A DNA stretch of 64,000 bases, from the NCBI RefSeq assembly GCF_014700075.1, contig NZ_JACXBU010000001.1:558001-622000 (forward strand). The letters are read 5' to 3'. This document shows, in pieces, positions 26,842 to 33,590 of this stretch. Under the pieces are notes generated by a model, which had not been told where the DNA came from, did not search any database, and saw nothing but the letters and a program-made list of their open reading frames with translations. A program made the translations under genes and the position numbers. The stretch comes from Pseudomonas sp. JM0905a (GTDB lineage: Bacteria; Pseudomonadota; Gammaproteobacteria; Pseudomonadales; Pseudomonadaceae). How positions within the stretch are numbered: the first letter of the stretch is position 1; the number at the start of each line of letters is the position of its first letter.

Positions 26842-28095
26842 ATGACCAACGTTGTAAACATAAAGAAAGATGCAGCCCTTGAAGCTGTCAGAGCGCGATT
26901 CGTTCGCGTTCCCTCGAATAACTCCTATCCTCGATTTCGTGACTTAGTGACGGGGCAGGATCAGGGCGACGCCTACGTCTTAGAGGCTTTCTACAAACAG
27001 CAAGGCGGCACGAACTATGATGGGGCTGGCCTGCTGAAAGTCATCCCACTGACGTATGGAGAAGGCTTCAAGCCCAGGGCTGGAAAGATTCTGCCGGGCG
27101 ACTTGGTGAATCTATGGGAGGCCCCGGAGATACGCCCAAGCGGCAAGATCGTGGCTAGGGAAGAGGTGGGGCCGTTCATGGAGTTCCTACAGCGTTGGTT
27201 CCCCGATGAAGACGAACGGATTTACTTCGGGACTTGGTTAACTTGGACAATCCGCTATCCCGATCAACGGATTGTTGCTACGCCAGTTCTCCGCAGTGAA
27301 CACGGCGTTGGCAAGGGATTCTTTGTCGAAACCCTGATGGCCGAGCTACTCGGAAAGAAGGCCGTCGCAGCCTGTCACATCAAAGACGTGGTTGGTGACT
27401 TTAACGATGTAATCGAGGGCAAGACCCTTATCCTGATTGACGAAATGTACAAGTCAGGGAAGTCCACGGTGGATGCTCTCAAAAGCTTCCAGGGAAACGC
27501 GACGATGCCGCTACGCCGTAAACATAAGCCAGTGGTTCCGATTGACAATTATGTTAACTTCATCATTACCAGCAACGATCACAGCCCGATTGAATTGGAG
27601 AAGGGGGACAGACGCTTCTGGGTTCCTAAGTTCATCAGGCATAAGGTTGACAAGGATGAAACATCCAGATTTCTCAATGACGTTTTCAAACCCTGGCTCT
27701 TGAAAGGGGGGTTCCAACTGGTACGCGATTATCTGGAAACGGTGGACTTGTCGAAGTTTCGTCCTAACGATGCGGCCCCTGGGACTGCAAGCAAGCTAGA
27801 CATGCTCGGTTTCAGTCCAGCCGACAAGCTGGAGGAACTTCTAGAAGTCCATTTGGAAGGTGTGCAGGTTGTTACGTTGGCCACCGTAAAGGCTTGGTTC
27901 AAAGGTGAGTTCGAACAGATGCCATCCGATATGGCCATTGGTTCTGCCCTGAGTGCGGCAGGTTGTGAATCGAAGCGGTCGAAGACTACGCGCTACTACA
28001 TCACTCCACATGGCAAAGCTTCGGGGTTGAGCCAGTCCAGTAAGCCGCAGGAGTTGGACGCAATTCTGGAGGCTGGGCTACCTGAAACTATCTAG
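26842..28095 (+). CDS. SF3-like replicative helicase (phage/plasmid primase-helicase family)
   Basis: 417 residues; AAGGAGAG lies immediately before the ATG. Its P-loop ATPase core has Walker A EHGVGKGFF (Lys158) and Walker B LILIDEM (Asp200, Glu201). A polar sensor-like segment (NFIITSNDHSPIELEKGDRR) follows. This order is that of SF3-type helicases of mobile-element replication proteins (D5-like/DUF5906 group). No N-terminal primase motif is evident, and a small C-terminal domain (about residues 320-417) may bind DNA. Two arrays of short direct repeats follow the stop and are the likely origin. It probably replicates the excised circular form. Confidence 0.82.
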   Translation: MTNVVNIKKDAALEAVRARFVRVPSNNSYPRFRDLVTGQDQGDAYVLEAFYKQQGGTNYDGAGLLKVIPLTYGEGFKPRAGKILPGDLVNLWEAPEIRPSGKIVAREEVGPFMEFLQRWFPDEDERIYFGTWLTWTIRYPDQRIVATPVLRSEHGVGKGFFVETLMAELLGKKAVAACHIKDVVGDFNDVIEGKTLILIDEMYKSGKSTVDALKSFQGNATMPLRRKHKPVVPIDNYVNFIITSNDHSPIELEKGDRRFWVPKFIRHKVDKDETSRFLNDVFKPWLLKGGFQLVRDYLETVDLSKFRPNDAAPGTASKLDMLGFSPADKLEELLEVHLEGVQVVTLATVKAWFKGEFEQMPSDMAIGSALSAAGCESKRSKTTRYYITPHGKASGLSQSSKPQELDAILEAGLPETI

Positions 28096-28097
28096 AA

Positions 28098-28210
28098 GGT
28101 GACAGCCAGGGTGACAGGGTGACAGGTGGGTGACAGGTATTTCAAAAAGCCGTCACCCGCTGGAGGCCCTGTCATTACTAGCACTCCGGCAAAAGGTGAC
28201 AGGGTGACAG
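28098..28210 (+). repeat. GGTGACAG iteron-like array
   Basis: Six direct copies of GGTGACAG start at 28098, 28110, 28118, 28129, 28195 and 28203, with partial inverted copies (GTCACCC, CTGTCAT) between the fourth and fifth. The array begins three bases after the helicase stop codon. Dense short direct repeats beside a replication protein gene are typical origin iterons. Confidence 0.75.
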
Positions 28211-28232
28211 CTTTGTGTCGCCTATTTTAGAA

Positions 28233-28302
28233 AGTGAACAGTAAGGCACGCGAAGAGTGAACGAAGTGAACGCCGTGCCGCACAAGTGAACGCCAGTGAA
28301 CG
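28233..28302 (+). repeat. AGTGAACG iteron-like array
   Basis: Five copies of AGTGAAC(G/A) start at 28233, 28256, 28265, 28285 and 28295. The unit differs from, but resembles, the preceding GGTGACAG unit. Two related repeat types side by side suggest two binding modes for the initiator. I recall GTGAAC-type iterons at the phage P4 origin, but that comparison needs checking. Confidence 0.7.
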
Positions 28303-28320
28303 CACACGCGATTCCTTTCA

Positions 28321-28343
28321 GCCCTTGCAGGGCGTTTCTTTTC
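28321..28343 (+). terminator. Short terminator after the iteron arrays
   Basis: GCCCT - TGC - AGGGC followed by GTTTCTTTTC. It would stop rightward transcription from the helicase gene before the opposing membrane-protein gene. Confidence 0.6.
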
Positions 28344-28351
28344 ATTCATGG

Positions 28352-29059
28352 TCAAAGGCTGTTAAGGATTCTTTGCTGCTCTTCAAGGAACGCCTTGGCC
28401 CCTGCATATCGCTGACTGATCTTGTTCATGTCCCACTCTCCCACGTCGTCTATTTCATCGCCTCGGGATTCTGGCCAGTCTAGGAACGAGTACACAACAT
28501 AGATGGAGTTCGGTTCCATGCCGATATCGTGGTTCATAGGTTCGAAGAAGGATGGGACGTAGGTATGTCCGTAGGCGTCAGGGTTGAGGAATATTCTGAA
28601 TCTGTTTCGCCAGTCTTCCGCTGTCCCTTCGTACAGTAGCTTCACGCCCTTGTTCCTAATCATCTGGGCGCTCTTTTCAGCGTTCAGTAGCCAGCGGGCA
28701 CTTGTAAGCCACATCGCCCGTCCTCGGACAGGTCCGTCCACGCCTTCCCGTTGTAGTGCGTTGAATGCCCTTTCGAGACAGGAGATAGCGTGGTTAAGGT
28801 ATACCTCATCCTCTCGCATTTCCTTGTCCTTCCGCATGTGGTTGTCCTGAACCCATACGGTGTACAAGAGTCCGGCAAAACTGAAGGCGGCCAACACCGT
28901 GGCCAGCACGCCCCCGATGTAATCCCCGAACTGGCCCCAGTGGGCAGGGTCATTGCTCATTGCGTGGTTGCGGAAGTTTCCGAGCCAGGGCGCCACTGTA
29001 ATTGCGATTGCCAAGGCAAGTCCTACAACGGCCCATATCCAGAGCTTCTTGTTGCCCAT
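28352..29059 (-). CDS. Two-helix membrane protein, PutAbiC-like (putative phage abortive-infection family)
   Basis: 235 residues. TM1 (IWAVVGLALAIAITVAPWL) and TM2 (GGVLATVLAAFSFAGLLYTV) flank a short loop with the W-G-x-F-G-D-Y-I-G-G-V-L motif that I associate with the PutAbiC family. A charged helix (DNHMRKDKEMREDEVYLNHA) and a cytosolic domain of about 150 residues rich in aromatics follow. The family is named from predicted abortive-infection proteins, with little direct evidence for individual members. It lies on the opposite strand from its neighbours inside the element, as accessory cargo often does. Confidence 0.65.
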   Translation of the reverse strand: MGNKKLWIWAVVGLALAIAITVAPWLGNFRNHAMSNDPAHWGQFGDYIGGVLATVLAAFSFAGLLYTVWVQDNHMRKDKEMREDEVYLNHAISCLERAFNALQREGVDGPVRGRAMWLTSARWLLNAEKSAQMIRNKGVKLLYEGTAEDWRNRFRIFLNPDAYGHTYVPSFFEPMNHDIGMEPNSIYVVYSFLDWPESRGDEIDDVGEWDMNKISQRYAGAKAFLEEQQRILNSL

Positions 29060-29352
29060 TCCATCAGTTCCTTAACAGTGGCGGTAACAGGGGTTTAATC
29101 CCGTGAGAATGGTCAGCATGTTAACCACGCCCCTTCATGAAGCCCAGCAACTCCAGGGCATAGGCCAGTCGGTTGCCCAACTAACCCGCGTTTCTGCACC
29201 TGATCTTTCAAAACGGTTGTGAAAGTTGAAAGCGCGCGTAGTCCCCAACAAACGAGAAGTTGATTAACTGGCCGTAGTTGATAGCGGGTGTCTATGGCTG
29301 GCAGACGGGCATCCGGAATCGGGCCAGTCCTGGCAGGAAGGGGGATTAGGCG

Positions 29353-29470
29353 TGTGTCATTACGGGTACACCTGACACAGCACGGGGATACGGGTCGGAA
29401 TCCGTGTCATTAAATGGGCTTTTCAGATTCAAACTGACACAGTAGAATGTGATACACCCAAACTGACACA
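29353..29470 (+). promoter_or_regulatory. res site of the serine recombinase (three inverted-repeat subsites)
   Basis: Three imperfect dyads with TGTGTCA/TGACACA ends lie at 29353-29379 (27 bp), 29403-29441 (39 bp) and 29448-29470 (23 bp), separated by 23 and 6 bases, directly before the recombinase ATG at 29484. Tn3/gamma-delta res has subsites of about 28, 34 and 25 bp with 22- and 5-bp spacers in this same order relative to the resolvase gene. The match predicts crossover in the first subsite and autoregulation. The rest of 29060-29352 shows only a CTTTCA...TGAAAG hairpin near 29210-29231 and no gene. Confidence 0.75.
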
Positions 29471-29483
29471 ATGGACTTCAGCC

Positions 29484-30104
29484 ATGTTCATCCGGGCCTA
29501 CCTGCGAGCCTCCACCAGTGAGCAAGACGCCAGCCGTGCTAAACAGGCGTTGATTGACTTTGTGGCCAGCCACGGCCAACGAATCGCCTCTTTCTACGTG
29601 GAGAACGAATCCGGGGCGAAGCTCCAACGCCCGGAGCTGTTTCGCCTGCTGGACGATTGCCAACCGGGTGACGTACTCCTAACCGAACAGGTTGACCGAC
29701 TGTCCCGCCTGAACGCTGAGGATTGGGAAAGCCTGAAAGCCATCATCGCGGCTAAGAAAGTAACCATCGTCACCCTGGACCTCACCACAAGCCACGCGGT
29801 GTTTAAACCGGAAAAGGATCAGGACGCTTTCACTAAAGGCATGATCGCGGCAGTTAACGGGATGCTGCTGGACATGCTCGCTGTAGTCGCTCGCAAGGAC
29901 TACGAAGATCGCCGCCGCCGTCAGGCTGAAGGGATTGCAAACGGTAAGGCTCAGGGTGTTTACAAGGGCCGTCCGGCTGACGCAGAGCTGCACGCCAAGA
30001 TCGCGGAACTGCTGAACGATCACAAGTCCATCCGCCGCATTGCGGAGTTGCTGGATTGCTCCACAACCACAGTTCAGAAGGTTAAACGGACCGTGTCCGC
30101 ATAA
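29484..30104 (+). CDS. Small serine recombinase (resolvase/invertase family)
   Basis: 206 residues. The N-terminal catalytic domain has Ser10 in YLRASTSEQDASRAKQ and the arginine cluster in VLLTEQVDRLSRL. A long E helix (around MIAAVNGMLLDMLAVVARKDY) and a C-terminal helix-turn-helix (IRRIAELLDCSTTTVQKVKR) follow. Size and order match Tn3-type resolvases and Pin-type invertases. The res-like site upstream favours a resolvase that reduces multimers of the circular element. It is not needed for integration because a tyrosine integrase is present. Confidence 0.92.
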   Translation: MFIRAYLRASTSEQDASRAKQALIDFVASHGQRIASFYVENESGAKLQRPELFRLLDDCQPGDVLLTEQVDRLSRLNAEDWESLKAIIAAKKVTIVTLDLTTSHAVFKPEKDQDAFTKGMIAAVNGMLLDMLAVVARKDYEDRRRRQAEGIANGKAQGVYKGRPADAELHAKIAELLNDHKSIRRIAELLDCSTTTVQKVKRTVSA

Positions 30105-30125
30105 GCCCCGTCATACGCCCCACAC

Positions 30126-30154
30126 AAGCCCGTCAACGCGGGCTTTGTTGTTTA
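30126..30154 (+). terminator. Terminator after the serine recombinase
   Basis: AAGCCCG - TCAACG - CGGGCTT followed by TGTTGTTT, 22 bases past the stop. Confidence 0.75.
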
Positions 30155-30234
30155 TGCGTGTCTGCCAGCGTGGTTAATGTTCCGCGTGCTGTTGGGCCTT
30201 CCAGGGCTGCTCCAGGGCCGTCGATATTATGAAT

Positions 30235-30417
30235 TTACTTAACCTTGGATGACCCCCATGTCCGCAGGGTTAAGTAGCACTCACACAGGACCCGTCCCGA
30301 TAGTTCGCTGATGCTCAGATACTTTCCGCCAGCCCAAACAAAGCGACCCCCACCCCATGTGTTCCCGGTCCGAAAAAGGGGCAGGGGTTGGCCAATCCAG
30401 AAATGCTCCCCGCTCAT
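30235..30417 (-). CDS. Possible small protein, weakly DUF2924-like
   Basis: A 60-codon frame starting MSGEHFWIGQ. The middle (GRFVWAGGKYLSISELSGRV) faintly resembles the G-F-x-W-x-G-x-x-Y-x-S-L-S core of DUF2924 proteins, which occur beside serine recombinases. The upstream AAGGTG is too close to the ATG to be a good ribosome-binding site. It could equally be noncoding. Confidence 0.25.
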   Translation of the reverse strand: MSGEHFWIGQPLPLFRTGNTWGGGRFVWAGGKYLSISELSGRVLCECYLTLRTWGSSKVK

Positions 30418-30481
30418 CACCTTCAGATGCGGATGTTTACCCGTGAACTAACCTCAAAATTGCCCTCACTAGATTGAGGAC

Positions 30482-30546
30482 AGTGGCCACTGCGAGGCAC
30501 CTTCTCTATCCAATGGCGTTTCGTTGCTGTGTCCGTGGTGGCCACT
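30482..30546 (+). ncRNA. Structured RNA candidate A (long hairpin)
   Basis: AGTGGCCAC at 30482-30490 pairs with GTGGCCACT at 30538-30546 around a 47-base loop. The 3' arm contains CCGTGGTGGCC, the same 11 bases as the 3' arm of candidate E at 31097-31107. The left arm is itself a 10-bp palindrome. No U-tract follows, so this member is the least convincing. A weaker fifth structure (CCGCC/GGCGG, 30567-30610) lies between it and candidate C. Confidence 0.35.
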
Positions 30547-30694
30547 TCAAGTTAAGGTCGTAACTTCCGCCTTCGTCTCACCCCACAGCGAATGCTCACA
30601 GCGGTGGCGGCCTCTTTTCGTCCTGCCGCTTGTCATTGGCCCGTGTGCAGGACCACATCGGGTGTATCCTAAAGTTGTCCCACTAAGAGGACTG

Positions 30695-30753
30695 AAAGCC
30701 ACCGCAAGCCCTCACCCCATCGGGCAACGGAACGCGGTGGCTTTCTTGTTTCC
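30695..30753 (+). ncRNA. Structured RNA candidate C (11-bp stem, C-rich loop, U-rich tail)
   Basis: AAAGCCACCGC (30695-30705) pairs perfectly with GCGGTGGCTTT (30734-30744). Inside is a second stem, GCCC/GGGC, presenting the loop TCACCCCATC. The tail reads CTTGTTTCC. CTAAGAGG lies 12 bases before the stem, as a related CTAAGATGG does before candidate E. It could be a small RNA, a terminator with an unusually large loop, or an untranslated regulatory leader. Confidence 0.5.
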
Positions 30754-30799
30754 GGGGTACGTCAGGGGGTGGCCGTTTGGGGGGCTGAAAAAGGGAGGC

Positions 30800-30908
30800 A
30801 TTGCGGGGGGTGCGGAGGAGGTCTCGTGCCGCAATACCTCACTCTCCTTCCGCGAGAAGCACTAAAGGCTTCTGTCTCCCTTCCGAGGAAGAGGTTGCGG
30901 CCTTTTTG
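30800..30908 (+). ncRNA. Structured RNA candidate D (two mutually exclusive stems, terminator-like end)
   Basis: GCCGCAA-TA-CCTC (30828-30840) pairs with GAGG-TTGCGGC (30891-30901) and is followed by CTTTTTGG, a terminator form. The inner hairpin AGAAGC/GCTTCT spans 30855-30873. The left arm can instead pair with ATTGCGG at 30800-30806 (partner CCGCAAT at 30829-30835). Such exclusive pairings are the hallmark of attenuators or antisense-controlled leaders. No gene begins immediately downstream. Confidence 0.5.
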
Positions 30909-31045
30909 GCACCCGAACTCCGACGGGCATCTTTCACCCTACGCTGATTAAGGCGGCTTCGCAGACTTATTCAATACCCTCCAGCGCGTGTCCGTTTGTC
31001 ACCTTCGAGGCCATGTGAATAGCACTTCGCTAAGATGGGGTGTTT

Positions 31046-31110
31046 GGCCACCACGGACTCACCTCCTCCAGCGGAGGCGCACCCCACGTCCCGCAACCGT
31101 GGTGGCCCTT
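31046..31110 (+). ncRNA. Structured RNA candidate E (11-bp stem, anti-Shine-Dalgarno-like sequence)
   Basis: GGCCACCACGG (31046-31056) pairs perfectly with CCGTGGTGGCC (31097-31107). Inside is a 5-bp stem, CCTCC-AGC-GGAGG (31065-31077). The segment ACTCACCTCCTCC closely resembles the 3' end of 16S rRNA (the anti-Shine-Dalgarno). CTAAGATGG precedes it. The stretch 30155-31117 outside these structures and the weak 60-codon frame shows no supportable gene. Confidence 0.5.
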
Positions 31111-31117
31111 ATTACCG

Positions 31118-31309
31118 CTATGGGAGCGTCATCGCGAGATACAACGCGAAGCATCCCGCAGCTGCAACACTGCCCAGCAACAGGCCATTCGCCCAATTCA
31201 ATCCGCGCTCCTGGTGTTCACCGGCAACCTTGGTGAAAACTAAAATTAGTCCGGCTTGCAGTAGCCAGATGAACACGCACAAACCCGTTAGAACAACTTC
31301 CCTGTCCAT
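31118..31309 (-). CDS. Possible small two-helix membrane protein
   Basis: 63 codons from an internal ATG at 31309 preceded by GGACAGG (68 codons if the ATG at 31324 is used). Two hydrophobic segments (VVLTGLCVFIWLLQAGLIL and GLLLGSVAAAGCFALYLAMTL) are joined by a charged loop (FTKVAGEHQERGLNW). This is a clean membrane-hairpin pattern, and the region has no competing frame on the other strand. It resembles no family I know; holin-like or toxin-like small proteins share the topology. Confidence 0.45.
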   Translation of the reverse strand: MDREVVLTGLCVFIWLLQAGLILVFTKVAGEHQERGLNWANGLLLGSVAAAGCFALYLAMTLP

Positions 31310-31490
31310 GTCCTGTCCGTTCATTCACTGCAATACGTTCTAGTGTATAGCCATGACATTTGGTGTGGGGCCCACACGACGCCCGCCACGGCCTCTCCCT
31401 TCTACATCGCTCCAGGCATGGGAGCAGCTAGTTTGCGAAAGGGCGCTGCTGATACGCTGCCTACACTTCCACACCTTCAGGGACGACGTA

Positions 31491-31928
31491 ATGGCAGAGA
31501 ACAGTAGAAGCGAAAGCCTCCACGCGGTGTACACGGACGCCATTTCCAAGTTCGATCACTTCCTGATGGGCGCCACCCTTGCCGTGTGTGGTTATCTCGC
31601 CCAGTCCAACCCATACGCCAAGCTCGGTTTGAATCTCCCGACGCTGTATCTGATTAGCTTGGTGTTCTTCGCCCTGGCTGCGTTCTGCTGCTACAAGCGG
31701 TTGGAACACACCATCGTACTGCTGAGTGACAACGTGGGCATGTTGGAGGCACATGAAGCGGAGAGGCATGACCGGGCTAAACAATACCGGGCCCGGCTGA
31801 AAGCAGTGTCCCGCCGCACGAATCTTTACTACAAGGCCCGTTTCTGGATGTTGGTTGGTGGCTTCGTCACGTACACCGCCGCGAAGGTGTTGGGCCCCTA
31901 CGTCACACCCTGTCAGCCCCCCATCTAG
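31491..31928 (+). CDS. Hypothetical three-helix membrane protein
   Basis: 145 residues from the ATG at 31491, which has AGGGA eight bases upstream; the open frame extends back to 31353 without a good site. Helices are at LMGATLAVCGYLAQ, LYLISLVFFALAAFCCY and FWMLVGGFVTYTAAKVLG, with a charged cytosolic helix (EAHEAERHDRAKQYRARLKAVSRR) between the second and third. I do not recognise the family. It converges on the integrase gene and their stop codons share the four bases CTAG. Position beside the integrase is typical for accessory cargo of integrative elements. Confidence 0.6.
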   Translation: MAENSRSESLHAVYTDAISKFDHFLMGATLAVCGYLAQSNPYAKLGLNLPTLYLISLVFFALAAFCCYKRLEHTIVLLSDNVGMLEAHEAERHDRAKQYRARLKAVSRRTNLYYKARFWMLVGGFVTYTAAKVLGPYVTPCQPPI

Positions 31929-33493
31929 TCGGATTCCTGTGTGTTCTTGCGATTGGGCATGTCTTGAAAATTGAATTGCAATTTCTCAATGGCTTCCCGC
32001 TTCTGTTCAAGACTCGGCCCTTTCCCGTACACGTCGAACGTGATGTGCCCGACAAGGTGGCCAATCGTGGCGGGGATGACGATGGGTGATACTCCCGCTC
32101 GGAGCAGCATCGTTGCGGCGGTGCCCCGGAAGGAGTGGAACACATGCCGGTCCCCGAACTGTTCTGCACGCTTCAGCTTGCTAAACCGCTGCCCCAATGC
32201 ACTCAGGCGTAGCTCATGTTTGGTGTCGGAATTGCCGGGGAACAGGAATCCCTCATCCCCCTGCGGAGAGGCTAGGCGCTTCTGATACAGCGGCAGTAGG
32301 GCCGAGTGAATCGGGACTTCCCGGATACCGGCGGGAGTCTTGGCTTTATCCACCTTGAACGCGATGGGTAAACCAGATTCATCGAGGATCGTTGTCTCTC
32401 GACGGATTCGGCCCAGCTCTTCAATCCGGCAGCCGGTGTAAGCCCCGAAGGCGATCAGGTCAGCAAGGTCAGTGTCACCCTTGGCCAGTGCGGCGGCGTG
32501 TAACTGTTCGACTTCCTTCTGCGTGTAGTCCGCCCAGTTGCCCCCTGCGTTTTCACCCACGCGGGGATGGGTGTGGTTGTCGAATGGATTCTTCGCGTCT
32601 GCGTAGATGCCCCGGTAGTACGTGTCATACCGGCAGGCCCATTCGTGGAATCGTTGCCACGCGGCGATGTAGCCCGTGCGTGTCTGGCGATTCTGGGAGG
32701 TCTGGTCCAGGAACTCAGCCACGGCATCGAAGTTCAGCTCCCGTCCGTTCGTGGTCAGCCACTTGGAAAGCTTCTGAACCTTGGACACGTACACATCACG
32801 AGTGCGGACGTTATCGTTCTGCGTAAGGTAGAACTCGGAAAATCGCTCGATGCTGGTGGCAGAGATAGGCGACTTCGGCCTGTAGCTGGCGGGGTCGCTG
32901 GCAAGGGATAGGGCTTCGGACAGCTCCGATCCGTTGAGCGTGTGTCTGGCCTTTGCACTGTGAGCCAATACCTTCTGTTGCAGCTCGGAGGCGCGTTTGA
33001 CCTTCTCTACGAGCGGAAGGCTTTCATCATCGTAAATCGCCCTCCATTCGCTTTGGAGGCCCGACAATCCTAGTTCCTGCCCCAGCTGTTCAAGGTCGGT
33101 GTTTAGCTCCGCTTCCATGTTTGCGAGGTTAGCGGCGTTTGCCTCCAATTCCTCCAGCGTTCGGGCCGGTGATCGGGTTGCTTTGAGCGTTCCCTTGATG
33201 GTCGCCAGTAGTACCCCGTCTGCCTTCTCGTGGTGTGCTTTGGCGGTAGTGTGAAGCTCTTCACGCCAGCGATCACCCGCGCGGATTTTGGCGTCTCGGA
33301 TGGCACGAAATTCCGCCTTCCACTGTCCAACCTGCGTGCTGGCTAGTTCTTGGGCAAGGCGCTTGTCACCTGTCCGAAGACTCTTGCTCAGGATGCTACG
33401 GTTTCCAAAAGCAGGGCGTAGTTCAGCAGGGATATCAATGCGAACGTGCCAAGTTGATCCACGTAACAGAAGGTGATTCGTCTGTGATGGCAT
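31925..33493 (-). CDS. Tyrosine recombinase / integrase
   Basis: 522 residues from the ATG at 33493; an in-frame ATG at 33526 would place the start inside the arm-site repeats. It has an N-terminal arm-binding region, a core-binding SAM-like domain (about 200-310), and a catalytic domain. The first Arg is in GAYTGCRIEELGRIR (about 355), the H-x-x-R is in FHSFRGTAATMLLRAGV (about 450), and the Tyr nucleophile is in GHITFDVYGKG (about 489). It lies next to the right attachment site and should integrate and excise the element at the NIF3-like gene. Its length and domain order suit phage and satellite integrases. Confidence 0.93.
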   Translation of the reverse strand: MPSQTNHLLLRGSTWHVRIDIPAELRPAFGNRSILSKSLRTGDKRLAQELASTQVGQWKAEFRAIRDAKIRAGDRWREELHTTAKAHHEKADGVLLATIKGTLKATRSPARTLEELEANAANLANMEAELNTDLEQLGQELGLSGLQSEWRAIYDDESLPLVEKVKRASELQQKVLAHSAKARHTLNGSELSEALSLASDPASYRPKSPISATSIERFSEFYLTQNDNVRTRDVYVSKVQKLSKWLTTNGRELNFDAVAEFLDQTSQNRQTRTGYIAAWQRFHEWACRYDTYYRGIYADAKNPFDNHTHPRVGENAGGNWADYTQKEVEQLHAAALAKGDTDLADLIAFGAYTGCRIEELGRIRRETTILDESGLPIAFKVDKAKTPAGIREVPIHSALLPLYQKRLASPQGDEGFLFPGNSDTKHELRLSALGQRFSKLKRAEQFGDRHVFHSFRGTAATMLLRAGVSPIVIPATIGHLVGHITFDVYGKGPSLEQKREAIEKLQFNFQDMPNRKNTQESD

Positions 33494-33513
33494 AATGATG
33501 TCTGTCGACTGGT

Positions 33514-33547
33514 TTCTACCCAGCAATTCTACCCAGAATTTCTACCC
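33514..33547 (+). promoter_or_regulatory. Integrase arm-type sites, right end (three copies)
   Basis: TTCTACCC at 33514, 33527 and 33540, exactly 13 bases apart and in the same orientation as the two copies at the left end. They overlap the likely integrase promoter region, so integrase may repress itself. Confidence 0.78.
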
Positions 33548-33590
33548 AATTATAGGTTGGTTCCCTTGCAGGCCGCGTGTTTGCTGGGTC

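Noticed and set aside
28098-28302. A CRISPR-like repeat array.
   Set aside because: The units are only 8 bases with irregular, very short spacers, and no cas genes are present; iterons fit better.
30482-31110. Integron attC sites or retron msr/msd RNA.
   Set aside because: The attC core sequences (GTTRRRY) are missing and no integron integrase or reverse transcriptase is present in the element.
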